64,000 nucleotides of DNA from Slackia sp. (GCA_020725885.1 DYEA01000011.1:34570-98569); one strand, 5' to 3'; counted from the first letter of the stretch, positions 42,807 through 49,880 are shown. A program made the numbers and translations. The notes: a model not told the origin generated them from the sequence alone.

Positions 42807-42890
42807 ACGTGACATCTAGCGCATCAGCGGCGGCCGATACGCTTCGGGACGATTGTACCGCGTGGCCGTCCGCTGGATGCGCGCGTCGGG
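42807..42890 (-). repeat. attC 9
   Basis: TCTAGCGCATCAGCGGCGGCC on the left (kept as AGCGCATCAGCGGCGGCC) and GTGGCCGTCCGCTGGATGCG on the right are resident type. Boxes ACGTGAC and GTCGGGC are altered. Confidence 0.85.
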
Positions 42891-42899
42891 CGTTCTCAG

Positions 42900-43190
42900 T
42901 CACGGCTCCTGCATCAGCCTCTCGGAGCGCCACACCCGCACCACGACGATCCCGTCATCGTCTACGCGATAGACGATGCGGAACGGAGGACGGACGAGCT
43001 CCCGTAATCGTGGCGTGCCGAACTCTGGGACGACCCTGCCGCTCTCCGGGAACCGGGCAGCCTGCTCGAGCGAAGCGATCGCCTCGCCGACGAGCCGCAA
43101 GCCGACCTCCGGCACGCCTTTCGAGGAGTACCAATCGCGAACCTCCTCGAGGTCGCGGACTGCCGATTCCGCGAACGTCACGCGAGCCAT
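42900..43190 (-). CDS. ParE/RelE-superfamily toxin
   Basis: 96 residues. The fold pattern is that of ParE: VTFAESAVRDLEEVRDWYSS, then helical FPESGRVVPEF and the strand LVRPPFRIVYRVDDDGIVVVRVW, quoted in parts. The RelE/ParE split (ribosome or gyrase target) is not decided by sequence, but the R(P/Y)FRIVYRV ending favours ParE. Coupled to the antitoxin gene by TGATG. Confidence 0.87.
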   Translation of the reverse strand: MARVTFAESAVRDLEEVRDWYSSKGVPEVGLRLVGEAIASLEQAARFPESGRVVPEFGTPRLRELVRPPFRIVYRVDDDGIVVVRVWRSERLMQEP

Positions 43191-43465
43191 CAGGCAAGCC
43201 CGAGCCGTCGCTTCGCGTCCTCGAAGGAGACCACCCTGCCGGCCTCCACGTCGGCCAGCCCCGCGACGACCGCCCGCATGAACTCGCGCTCCTCCTGGGC
43301 GGCCTCGAACTCCGAGAGCCCCTGAATCACCGCCACGCCGCGTCCGCGGCTCGTGAGCAGCACCGGCCTGCCCGACTCGTCGACTCGGCGCACGACCTTG
43401 CCCGGATTGACCTTCAGGTCGCCCAGCGGGACGACATCTTCTGAGAACCTTATGGGCGAGTCCAT
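43190..43465 (-). CDS. Phd/YefM-type antitoxin
   Basis: 91 residues. The N-terminal DNA-binding part reads VVPLGDLKVNPGKVVRRVDES followed by GRPVLLTSRGRGVAVIQ, the Phd/YefM pattern; the C-terminal helix neutralises the toxin. The ATG follows GGAGG. The gene has its own TATAAT promoter inside a palindrome (43493-43510). Confidence 0.88.
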   Translation of the reverse strand: MDSPIRFSEDVVPLGDLKVNPGKVVRRVDESGRPVLLTSRGRGVAVIQGLSEFEAAQEEREFMRAVVAGLADVEAGRVVSFEDAKRRLGLA

Positions 43466-43492
43466 CGGACCTCCAAACAGGACCTACATATC

Positions 43493-43510
43493 GGTGCTGA
43501 TTATAGCACC
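43493..43510 (-). promoter_or_regulatory. Promoter and operator of the Phd-ParE cassette
   Basis: A perfect inverted repeat GGTGCT/AGCACC encloses the -10 box TATAAT (minus strand, 43505-43500). Antitoxin binding here would cover the promoter. The -35 is not clear. Confidence 0.65.
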
Positions 43511-43556
43511 AGACACGCTGGAGAAGCCACGTGGGACTAGGCTCGATGGAGATACG

Positions 43557-43623
43557 CCTAACGCGCACGAGATGAGCCGCGACCGAAGCGAGTCGGCTCG
43601 ATCTCATTGTTGATTGTTGGGCG
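43557..43623 (-). repeat. attC 8 (foreign type)
   Basis: Canonical boxes GCCTAAC (43557) and GTTGGGC (43617), 67 bp. The arms GAGATGAGCCG and CGGCTCGATCTC pair. The sequence is unrelated to the resident attC and looks like a proteobacterial-style short attC. Confidence 0.88.
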
Positions 43624-43624
43624 C

Positions 43625-44161
43625 CTAAGCAGAATCGTCCCCGATGAGCGAGCGGACGATCTGCCCGTAGCAAGCCATGAATCCAACGAATACAGCTGCC
43701 ACTTGCTTCACTGTGTCCTCAAGCGACGCGTCGAGCAACGGCAGTTCCTCTACTCTATACGGACTGGGCAGACCTAGCGCCTCAGCAGCTGCTTCAACCT
43801 GGCGCTTCTGAGCTCCGAGCGTCTTGGGGGTCTCACCCCAGACAAGACAGTGGGTGGGATCTAGAAGGTCGCGAGTCTTCATCGCGTCACGGTACATGAC
43901 GTAGTACCGCCACTTATGCGAACCCTCGGGAGCGCCGCCAGCACGTGGCGCCGTGAGCACAATCCCGGTTTCACCTCCACCGCTCGTCGTCCACGGACCC
44001 TCGAATTCCAGAATCGCGCTCAGGTTCTCCTGCACGTAGCGCCCCACATTGGCTGCCAACTCCTTCGCAATGGTCTCAAGATACTGGTTGGCTTCACTCC
44101 GGGTCTGTTCCATCAGGAAGTAGTTGACGAGATAGTGCCTGGCGCTATTGCTCAGGTCCAT
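43625..44161 (-). CDS. Partner protein of cassette nuclease, unknown fold
   Basis: 178 residues, soluble, helical at both ends (NYFLMEQTRSEANQYLETIA; SLEDTVKQVAAVFVGFMAC) with a beta-like centre containing WRYYVMYRDAMKTR. Its ATG lies three bases after the nuclease stop, so the two are one transcript. Clearly less G+C-rich than chromosomal genes. It could be an immunity or sensor subunit; this is inference from pairing. Confidence 0.7.
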   Translation of the reverse strand: MDLSNSARHYLVNYFLMEQTRSEANQYLETIAKELAANVGRYVQENLSAILEFEGPWTTSGGGETGIVLTAPRAGGAPEGSHKWRYYVMYRDAMKTRDLLDPTHCLVWGETPKTLGAQKRQVEAAAEALGLPSPYRVEELPLLDASLEDTVKQVAAVFVGFMACYGQIVRSLIGDDSA

Positions 44162-44164
44162 CGT

Positions 44165-45022
44165 TCATCCCTCCATCAGAAGTTCAACGAGCAGCGCATT
44201 CCTTGTACACGCCTCGTCGAAGCGAAGTCGGTCAAGGAAGTCCGAGCTCATGGTCGCCTTGACGGCGAGATCGACGAGCTCATTAAGTTCTCTCTCTGCC
44301 TTGTCGAATGGACCAAGGGCGAGATCCATCAAGAAGCGCCGTAGGTTGCCTCGTGCAGTGCTCGACAGTCCACCGTCCCGCAAGACGGCCAGCCCAGCAG
44401 AGATGAGGGCCGAATATGAGAGCGGTTGCCATTCGGGAGCCTTGCTCGAAACCTTGCCTTCTGGCGTGAGGAAGATCTTTATGCGCCTAAGTCCGATGAG
44501 CTCCGAGCCCTCTTGGATGGCCAAGTCGTACCGCTGCAACTGGCTGAGCTTCACCCGACCGTTGGGACTCTCTCCGCTGTGGATCTTCTGTTCTATGAAG
44601 ATGACATGCCCTGACTGCTCGCACGTTACGACGATATCGCAGAAGCAGTCCGCCGATTCTTTTCCGTCGAATACTGTGCCAATGTACCTCTCAGTCTCGA
44701 CGCGCGCGCGGTACGTGTCCACGTCGTTGTGGCCAAGAGACCGGAGAACCTTGTCCAGCAGCCGCGTACCCAGGCCGTGGTGGCGCGACCAGTCCAAGAA
44801 GTAAGCCAGGTACGTGCTGTATCTAATCTCCTGCGTCCCGCGTCCACAGACGGACAGGACAGGTAGTGGAATCCCCGCCCAGGTTCTAGACAGAAATTCA
44901 TGTACGAACTCGCGCCTGCGCTTCTCCCAGTCGCGGTCGTACGCACTCCGTATAGCATCAATGACTTGAATAGCATGGGGAGAGGCGTTGCCGTGACCCA
45001 CCGGGAATGCTTCCTCGTTCAC
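44165..45022 (-). CDS. PD-(D/E)XK nuclease-like protein, possible defence effector
   Basis: 285 residues from a GTG at 45022 with AGAGGGG before it. The central part shows the PD-(D/E)XK layout: an upstream Glu/Asp region, CDIVVTCEQ, and the strand HVIFIEQKIHSGE with E-x-K (near residue 150). The N-terminal part is helical (HEFLSRTWAGIPLPVLSV); the C-terminal third is helical too. No methylase is present, so it is not a classical restriction pair. A solitary nuclease with a small partner in a cassette fits phage or plasmid defence. Confidence 0.72.
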   Translation of the reverse strand: MNEEAFPVGHGNASPHAIQVIDAIRSAYDRDWEKRRREFVHEFLSRTWAGIPLPVLSVCGRGTQEIRYSTYLAYFLDWSRHHGLGTRLLDKVLRSLGHNDVDTYRARVETERYIGTVFDGKESADCFCDIVVTCEQSGHVIFIEQKIHSGESPNGRVKLSQLQRYDLAIQEGSELIGLRRIKIFLTPEGKVSSKAPEWQPLSYSALISAGLAVLRDGGLSSTARGNLRRFLMDLALGPFDKAERELNELVDLAVKATMSSDFLDRLRFDEACTRNALLVELLMEG

Positions 45023-45070
45023 GCGGTATTCCCCTCTGCCAGGTCTGGCCCGTCGATAGCGCACCGGTGT

Positions 45071-45155
45071 GCCCAACGTCTGGCGCATCACCGGCGGCCG
45101 ATGCGCCTCGGGACGATTGTAGCGCGTGGCCGTCCGCTGGATGCGCTTGTTAGGT
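45071..45155 (-). repeat. attC 7
   Basis: Resident type, well kept: boxes GCCCAAC and GTTAGGT, TGGCGCATCACCGGCGGCC on the left and GTGGCCGTCCGCTGGATGCG on the right. Confidence 0.92.
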
Positions 45156-45174
45156 GCGCAGCGGAACTCGCAAC

Positions 45175-45387
45175 CTAGAGGTCGTCGGGCGTGAGGCCGG
45201 TGTGCTTCGCGATGCGGGCGAGCATCTTTGGGCCGATCTCGTCACGGTCATGGAACGCGAAGACGAAGTCGGGGCATCCCGGTTTGGAGAGCACCTTGTG
45301 CGAGCCGGTCTGGCGCTTGACCTCCCACCCGATGCGCGTGAGCGCGGCGAGGACCGCCTTGGCGCGCGTGCTCGGTCACTCGCTCAT
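45175..45387 (-). pseudogene. hicA: HicA-type toxin gene with in-frame TGA at codon 4
   Basis: The frame begins ATG-AGC-GAG-TGA and then continues without fault as a full HicA (AKAVLAALTRIGWEVKRQTG, SHKVLSKPGCPDFVF, TGLTPDDL) to a stop at 45175. The catalytic histidine in TGSH is present. No alternative start codon follows the TGA. ATGA overlap with hicB is intact, so the gene looked normal until recently. The toxin is probably off, unless the TGA is a sequencing error or is read through. Confidence 0.8.
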
Positions 45388-45596
45388 GCGGCGTCGAAGG
45401 TGATGCTCAGGTACTCGGAGCCGGCCTCGTCGTGCTCAAGGCGGTCCGCGATGACCCGCAAGGCGAGCGCCTGGGCGCGCGCGACCGCCTCGTCTTGCGA
45501 GTCGCCGTACGCGAGCACGCCGGGAAGCTCGACGACCTCGGCGATCCAGCGGCCGTCGTCTTCGAGCTCCGTCTCGATCTTGAAAGCGACTGACAT
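45384..45596 (-). CDS. hicB: HicB-type antitoxin
   Basis: 70 residues of the short HicB type: KIETELEDDGRWIAEVVELP, GVLAYGDSQDEAVARAQALA, a degenerate RNase-H-like fold. No DNA-binding extension, as in many short HicB proteins. The ATG at 45596 follows GGAGG. The antitoxin gene is upstream of the toxin gene and remains intact although hicA is broken. Confidence 0.88.
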   Translation of the reverse strand: MSVAFKIETELEDDGRWIAEVVELPGVLAYGDSQDEAVARAQALALRVIADRLEHDEAGSEYLSITFDAA

Positions 45597-45657
45597 GGCG
45601 GCCTCCACGCGACGGATAAAGACCGGCTCGAGGATACTACGGCCGGCCCGCAGCTGC

Positions 45658-45756
45658 ACCCAACGCGCTTGCGCGCAACCTGCGATGCGCTCCTGCGACT
45701 TCGCTATCGAGGATACATCACGGACCCGGTGTCTGGTTGACGCGCGGGGGTTAGGC
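45658..45756 (-). repeat. attC 6 (foreign type)
   Basis: Boxes ACCCAAC (45658) and GTTAGGC (45750). The inner arms GCGCGCAACC and GGTTGACGCGC pair except for one bulged A. 99 bp and unrelated to the resident type. Confidence 0.82.
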
Positions 45757-45758
45757 CT

Positions 45759-46238
45759 CTACGTCAGGCCGCCTCCTGGGGTCATCCAGTTCAGGCTCAA
45801 CATGACCAGTGCAGTGAGGTCTTCGCGCTCTCGTGCAGCCGGTCCTACGATCGTGCGGAGCCCCCATGACTTCCACCTGAAAGTCAACAACCTCAGGCCC
45901 TTGTCTGTGACCAGCACGAACCGTTCGTGGAGCCCAGGGGCGCCGATGGCGATGCGGAAACCGGAGTGATCCTCGTAGACTCGCCGGAGGCCGACCCTCG
46001 TGTACTGTACAGGACTGGACCTCATGGCGGTGACAGCCGAACGGAACACGAACCTTTGCTGCCAGAAGCCACGCCGCTCGATTCTCCAGAATCCATCGGG
46101 GCACTCGCCCTCTGCCACCCCCCATGGGAACTTGGAGACCTTTCTGAAGGTTGCCCGGACAACCTCACCGTCGCGATACTCCCAAGCCCACGGGTATGAA
46201 CGAAGCACGAAGCCGCCTGCCAGATGGCAAACGGGCAT
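45759..46238 (-). CDS. Cassette protein of unknown function
   Basis: 159 residues from an ATG at 46238 with GGAGGG six bases before it. Soluble and beta-rich with many Trp and Arg (FRWKSWGLRTIVGPA). No family recognised. Flanked by a foreign attC, so probably from another integron pool. Confidence 0.65.
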   Translation of the reverse strand: MPVCHLAGGFVLRSYPWAWEYRDGEVVRATFRKVSKFPWGVAEGECPDGFWRIERRGFWQQRFVFRSAVTAMRSSPVQYTRVGLRRVYEDHSGFRIAIGAPGLHERFVLVTDKGLRLLTFRWKSWGLRTIVGPAAREREDLTALVMLSLNWMTPGGGLT

Positions 46239-46322
46239 CCAGAGCCCTCCGGCCCAGTCGCACGAAGCTGCCAAACAGCAACTCCCCCCAATGGGACACC
46301 AGCCGCCCGGTAGATCAAGTGG

Positions 46323-46407
46323 GCCTAACGCCTAGCGCATCAGCGGCGGCCGATGCGCTCCGGGACCATTGTAGCGTGCGGCCGTCCGCTGGATGCGCGT
46401 GTTAGAG
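46323..46407 (-). repeat. attC 5
   Basis: Resident type, nearly identical to attC 4: boxes GCCTAAC and GTTAGAG, the same arms and the centre CTCCGGGACCATTGTAGC. Confidence 0.95.
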
Positions 46408-46415
46408 CGGCACCG

Positions 46416-46679
46416 TCACTCGTAGTGGCTCCACATGCGGAGCACCTTGACGACCTTCTCCTCTTCGAGCACCTGGTAGACGAGCCGGTGCTGGATGTTG
46501 ATGCGCCTCGAGTACGCCCCGCTCAAGTCGCCCACGAGCTTCTCGAAGCGCGGCGGCGACGCGAACGGGTCCTGCGCAAGCAGCGCGAGCAGCCGCTCGG
46601 CCTTCGGCTTGAGCCCGGCTTGGGCGAGCAGCTTCGCGTCCCTCTGGGCGGCTTTGGTGTAGACGAGGCGCCAGCTCAC
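46416..46679 (-). CDS. yoeB: YoeB/Txe-type toxin
   Basis: 87 residues. A ribosome-dependent mRNA interferase of the RelE superfamily. The ending SGAYSRRINIQHRLVYQV with the final MWSHYE is the YoeB/Txe hallmark (catalytic His and C-terminal Tyr). The GTG start overlaps the antitoxin stop (GTGA). Confidence 0.93.
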   Translation of the reverse strand: MSWRLVYTKAAQRDAKLLAQAGLKPKAERLLALLAQDPFASPPRFEKLVGDLSGAYSRRINIQHRLVYQVLEEEKVVKVLRMWSHYE

Positions 46680-46918
46680 CAGTCGAGCTCGCCTTCGAGC
46701 TCATCGACAGGCGTGGCCATGCCCTCGAGGATCGACTCGCGCATCCCGGGGATGGAGACGAGGTAGAGCGTCTCTTGCACGGCGCGCCAGTCGTCCTCGC
46801 TCACGAGCACGGCGCTGCCGCGCTTGCCGGTGATCTTCACTGGCTCGTGCGAGTCCTGGACCTCGTCGACGAGGCGGTAGAGGGACTTGCGCGCCTCGGT
46901 CGCGGTGATGGTGGTCAT
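46676..46918 (-). CDS. yefM: YefM-type antitoxin
   Basis: 80 residues. The N-terminal Phd/YefM DNA-binding domain is TITATEARKSLYRLVDEV, followed by KITGKRGSAVLVSEDDWRAV, and the C-terminal helix binds YoeB. ATG at 46918 behind GGAG. Just upstream lies a double CGTACG repeat that may be the operator. Confidence 0.93.
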   Translation of the reverse strand: MTTITATEARKSLYRLVDEVQDSHEPVKITGKRGSAVLVSEDDWRAVQETLYLVSIPGMRESILEGMATPVDELEGELDW

Positions 46919-46934
46919 GGTCGCTCCTCTCATA

Positions 46935-46952
46935 CGTACGTCATAGCGTACG
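46935..46952 (-). promoter_or_regulatory. Operator candidate of YefM-YoeB
   Basis: Two CGTACG hexamers, each itself a palindrome, are separated by six bases and lie 17-34 bases before the antitoxin start. YefM operators elsewhere hold paired short palindromes of this general size (TGTACA type). Confidence 0.55.
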
Positions 46953-46988
46953 CCTCACGAGGAGCTGCGTCAACGCTGCCGGCGCTCG

Positions 46989-47073
46989 CTCTAACGCCTA
47001 GCGCATCAGCGGCGGCCGATGCGCTCCGGGACCATTGTAGCGTGCGGCCGTCCGCTGGATGCGCTTGTTAGAT
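46989..47073 (-). repeat. attC 4
   Basis: Resident type: AACGCCTAGCGCATCAGCGG (start) and CCGTCCGCTGGATGCGCTTG (end), box GTTAGAT. Differs from attC 5 at only a few places. Confidence 0.96.
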
Positions 47074-47080
47074 TCTGACG

Positions 47081-47383
47081 CTACACGGTCGCGCGAGAGC
47101 GGACCTCCCGGTCCAGCCGCTCGCCGAGCTCGTCGGAGGCCACGTCCAAGTCGTAGTCCGCCTGCAGCCCCAGCCAGAACTGCGGCGTGGTGCCGAAGTA
47201 GCGGGCGAGCCGAAGCGCCGTCTCCGCGGTGATGCGGCGCTTGCCGAGCACGATCTCGTTGATGCGCCTCGGCGACACGCCGATGTCGAGCGCGAGCCGG
47301 TTCTGGCTCAAGCCGAGCGGCTTGAGGAACTCCTCCATGAGCACCTCGCCAGGGTGCACCGGCGGAAACGTCTTGCCCGTCAT
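47081..47383 (-). CDS. higA: HigA-type antitoxin
   Basis: 100 residues. Xre-type helix-turn-helix LSQNRLALDIGVSPRRINEI followed by GKRRITAETALRLARYFG and the HigA ending PQFWLGLQADYDL. Toxin gene upstream and antitoxin downstream is the usual HigBA order. Confidence 0.94.
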   Translation of the reverse strand: MTGKTFPPVHPGEVLMEEFLKPLGLSQNRLALDIGVSPRRINEIVLGKRRITAETALRLARYFGTTPQFWLGLQADYDLDVASDELGERLDREVRSRATV

Positions 47384-47396
47384 GGCGCTCCTCCTC

Positions 47397-47678
47397 TCAG
47401 TGGTAGTCCACGATCTCGACGTCGTACGCGTCCCCGTCGCGCCAGGTGAAGCACACGCGCCACTGGTCGTTGATGCGGATGCTGTGCTGGCCCTCGCGGT
47501 CGCCTGAGAGCTTCTCGAGCCGGTTGGCCGGCGGGCTGCGCAGGTCGTTGATCGCATGGGCGTTGTGAAGCATCCGCAGCTTGCGCAAGGCGACCCGCTG
47601 GATGTCCGCAGGCAGCTTCCGCGAGAAGCGCCGGCCGAACACCTTCTCCGTCTCGCCGTCTGCGAACGACTTGATCAC
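47397..47678 (-). CDS. higB: HigB-type toxin
   Basis: 93 residues. RelE-superfamily mRNA interferase: ADGETEKVFGRRFSRKLP, then ALRKLRMLHNAHAINDLR, and the end SIRINDQWRVCFTWRDG as in HigB-1/GraT. The GTG start codon has no Shine-Dalgarno and falls at the place where transcription should begin. Confidence 0.94.
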   Translation of the reverse strand: MIKSFADGETEKVFGRRFSRKLPADIQRVALRKLRMLHNAHAINDLRSPPANRLEKLSGDREGQHSIRINDQWRVCFTWRDGDAYDVEIVDYH

Positions 47679-47684
47679 AAGAGG

Positions 47685-47713
47685 AGGGTATGACGCAGCG
47701 CGTCATACGTCAA
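47685..47713 (-). promoter_or_regulatory. HigBA promoter with palindromic operator
   Basis: On the minus strand TTGACG (47713-47708), 17 bases, then TACCCT (47690-47685). The spacer and box edges are covered by a palindrome with perfect nine-base arms GTATGACGC/GCGTCATAC around three bases (47688-47708), a likely HigA site. Confidence 0.7.
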
Positions 47714-47722
47714 GCGTCATGA

Positions 47723-47807
47723 ATCTAACGCCTAGCGCATCAGCGGCGGCCGATGCGCCCAGGGACGATTGTAGCGCGTGGCCGTCCGCTGGATGCGCTT
47801 GTTAGGT
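47723..47807 (-). repeat. attC 3
   Basis: Resident type with boxes ATCTAAC and GTTAGGT, same arms; centre CCCAGGGACGATTGTAGCGC. Confidence 0.96.
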
Positions 47808-47820
47808 GGACCGAGCCCAC

Positions 47821-48456
47821 CTAGCGGGTGAGCAACACCGCGACCGCAACGATGGCCGCCAACACAGCGAACGCGATGACGAAGTGATACCACTTGGCGC
47901 TAGGCCCAGGCTGCGCAGTGTCCGGGATGGGTGGATTCCAGTCGAGATACGTGGCCCTGACCCGCTTGGACCGCATCAGGTAGTTGAGCCACAGCGCGGA
48001 GTACATGACGCCGCGCCACCCCATCTGCAGCCACGAATCGAGCACCTGCTTGCGCCCCGACGCATCCAGGCCCAGCAGGAGCGGTTCCAGCGGGGCGAGC
48101 AGTGCGTATGCGGCGGAAGCAATGAGAACCGCGCGCGCGATTTGCACGGCCCGCGGGCGGACGCGCCACAGGGAGAGGCCGGCGTAGATGTAGGCGGCAA
48201 TCAGCGCCAAGGACACTCCCGTGTCAGCAACCACGAGCGCCATCGAGCCGATGTCCTGCGAGAAGTACGGGATGCTTTGAAGCAACCCGGTCGCAATCAA
48301 GAAGAGCGAGACTGCCGGGCTGATGATTGTCAGCGATACGCAGAAGAAGAGCAGCCATCCACCGACGCCACGGGGCTGCTCACTACCGCCCTGCTTGAAC
48401 GGCTGAGTTACCGCGGATTCCGCGGTATCGGACGAGACAGCCTCGAACTCCGCCAT
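47821..48456 (-). CDS. DUF2569-like membrane protein (cassette)
   Basis: 211 residues. A soluble N-terminal tail is followed by four membrane helices. GGWLLFFCVSLTIISP at the first and WLNYLMRSKRVRATY after the fourth fit the DUF2569 pattern; a further helix is at the C-terminus. Function unknown. A frequent kind of gene in environmental cassettes. Confidence 0.78.
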   Translation of the reverse strand: MAEFEAVSSDTAESAVTQPFKQGGSEQPRGVGGWLLFFCVSLTIISPAVSLFLIATGLLQSIPYFSQDIGSMALVVADTGVSLALIAAYIYAGLSLWRVRPRAVQIARAVLIASAAYALLAPLEPLLLGLDASGRKQVLDSWLQMGWRGVMYSALWLNYLMRSKRVRATYLDWNPPIPDTAQPGPSAKWYHFVIAFAVLAAIVAVAVLLTR

Positions 48457-48473
48457 TCGCCCCCCTCGGTTCC

Positions 48474-48559
48474 ACCTAACGCCTGGCGCATCAGCGGCGG
48501 CCGATGCGCCTCACTTCCCGATTCTACCTCGCGCCGTCCGCTGGATGCGCTTGTTAGAC
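48474..48559 (-). repeat. attC 2
   Basis: Resident type with boxes ACCTAAC and GTTAGAC. The centre is a variant (CACTTCCCGATTCTACCTCG) that is shared with attC 13 and, more weakly, attC 20. Confidence 0.95.
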
Positions 48560-48574
48560 ACTGCCGGTTGGCCT

Positions 48575-48847
48575 CTAGTCGTGAGCCATCCAGATCCATG
48601 ACACGGCAAGCACAATGCCCGCTGCCGACCACAGTATCCCCGTGATCCACCAGCGACCCAGAATGGCGAACGGGATGCCGGACATGAGAAGGATGCCTGG
48701 CCAGGCATAGGGGCTCCAGGCCACCGCCTGACGCACAGGACTGGAGACAGCGCTCTCTCCCGCGGCGGGGAAACGCACGAGGAACGCGATATACGCGCCA
48801 CCCACCAGACCGCCGAGCACGAGCCACGGAATCGGGTTGCCGAGCAA
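48575..48847 (-). CDS. Small membrane protein (cassette 2)
   Basis: 90 residues from a TTG at 48847; start uncertain because the purine-rich GGGGGAG is very close. Three hydrophobic segments. No family recognised. Confidence 0.6.
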   Translation of the reverse strand: MLGNPIPWLVLGGLVGGAYIAFLVRFPAAGESAVSSPVRQAVAWSPYAWPGILLMSGIPFAILGRWWITGILWSAAGIVLAVSWIWMAHD

Positions 48848-48880
48848 CTCCCCCTGCCTTGTCGCTTCTGCGTGGCATGT

Positions 48881-48966
48881 GTCTAACGTCTAGCGCATCA
48901 GCGGCGGCCGATGCGCCTCGCGTCCGATTGTAGCGCGTGGCCGTCCGCTGGATGCGCTTGTTAGAG
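48881..48966 (-). repeat. attC 1 (closest to attI)
   Basis: Resident type. GCGCATC-AGCGG-CGGCC on the left pairs with GGCCG-T-CCGCT-G-GATGCGC on the right, leaving two unpaired bases (T and G) on one arm, which is the layout that polarises attC recombination. Boxes GTCTAAC and GTTAGAG. Confidence 0.96.
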
Positions 48967-48968
48967 CC

Positions 48969-49865
48969 TCAAGAAGCACCTTCCAGCACCTCTGACACGT
49001 AGTTCAAGAGCGAAATCGCTTTCAGGCTGTTGAGCCGGGTGCCATAGTCTAGTGACTCGCCGTGCATGACCATGTGACGATTGAGCGCATCGAACCCGTC
49101 CGGTCTTTCTCGCCTGGACATCCCAATCGGGAGCACCTCAGCGAGCGGGCTGAGAATCGCGGCCTGCAGAGCATCAGCCGCAACCGTCTCAACGTAGTGT
49201 GCCGTCTCAGGCTTCCCATCCTGTCTGAGGAACAAGTAGCGAGATGTGAGGTCCGCGCAGATGCCATCTGTCTGCGCCAGGAACACAGGTATCGCAAGCT
49301 CGTACTGACGCCGCCGATGGGCGTCGAAGGCCGCAGAAAGCAGATGCGCTCTGTGTGGAAAGCGCTGCCTGAGCGACTCCTCAATAGCGTCGAGCCGTTC
49401 CTCGAAGTACTCGCACAGAATCCGATCCGCGTTCTCGACGTCGCCCTGTTCTAGCACGCTCTGCAGTTCCCAAAGCAGCTGCATTGCGAGGCTTGGGTCG
49501 AGGTACCAACCATGATTCCCTAACGTCATCAGCGCGTCACGCGTCACTGTAGGCAGCAGCCGCGCGGCACGACGGATGGACTCAAGAGCAGGACCGAACG
49601 ATTGGAGAATCAACGCTTGTAGTTCGGCGAGCTGAGGCGTCACGCCCTTGGGGAGCTGCACCTGCAGCTCGGGAGTGCGGACAGACCTGAGTGCCTGCGC
49701 CATCAGGTCGCGGCTCTGGGCGATGCCCGCCAGCGCCCTGTTGATGCTCGCCACTTGTGCGTCAAGAACAGGCTTTATCTGCCGCAGGACCATGCGCGCC
49801 AGATCCTGCTGTTGCTTGTGGAGCGCATTGAGCCGGCGAATGGTGTCAGAATCGAAGCCTGGCAT
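48969..49865 (-). CDS. HEPN-like protein, first cassette gene
   Basis: 298 residues, almost all helical. Near the C-terminus is NRHMVMHGESLDYGT then NSLKAISLLNYV; R-x4-H is the active motif of HEPN RNases, and I know this wording from unnamed bacterial proteins. The ATG at 49865 follows GGAGGG and lies inside the cassette; the frame is open further back through attI but that part is not coding. As the cassette nearest attI it is probably the newest and best expressed. Role as a toxin or phage-defence RNase is inferred. Confidence 0.75.
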   Translation of the reverse strand: MPGFDSDTIRRLNALHKQQQDLARMVLRQIKPVLDAQVASINRALAGIAQSRDLMAQALRSVRTPELQVQLPKGVTPQLAELQALILQSFGPALESIRRAARLLPTVTRDALMTLGNHGWYLDPSLAMQLLWELQSVLEQGDVENADRILCEYFEERLDAIEESLRQRFPHRAHLLSAAFDAHRRRQYELAIPVFLAQTDGICADLTSRYLFLRQDGKPETAHYVETVAADALQAAILSPLAEVLPIGMSRRERPDGFDALNRHMVMHGESLDYGTRLNSLKAISLLNYVSEVLEGAS

Positions 49866-49880
49866 GGCCCTCCACGATGG

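Noticed and set aside
45376..45378. TGA at codon 4 of hicA as a selenocysteine codon, since tRNA-Sec exists here
   Set aside because: HicA does not use Sec, the position is not catalytic and no hairpin follows closely; a nonsense mutation or error is simpler.
32003..48966. Regularly recurring repeats as a CRISPR array
   Set aside because: Repeat units are 67-102 bp palindromes separated by whole genes of very different length; no cas genes and no short uniform spacers.
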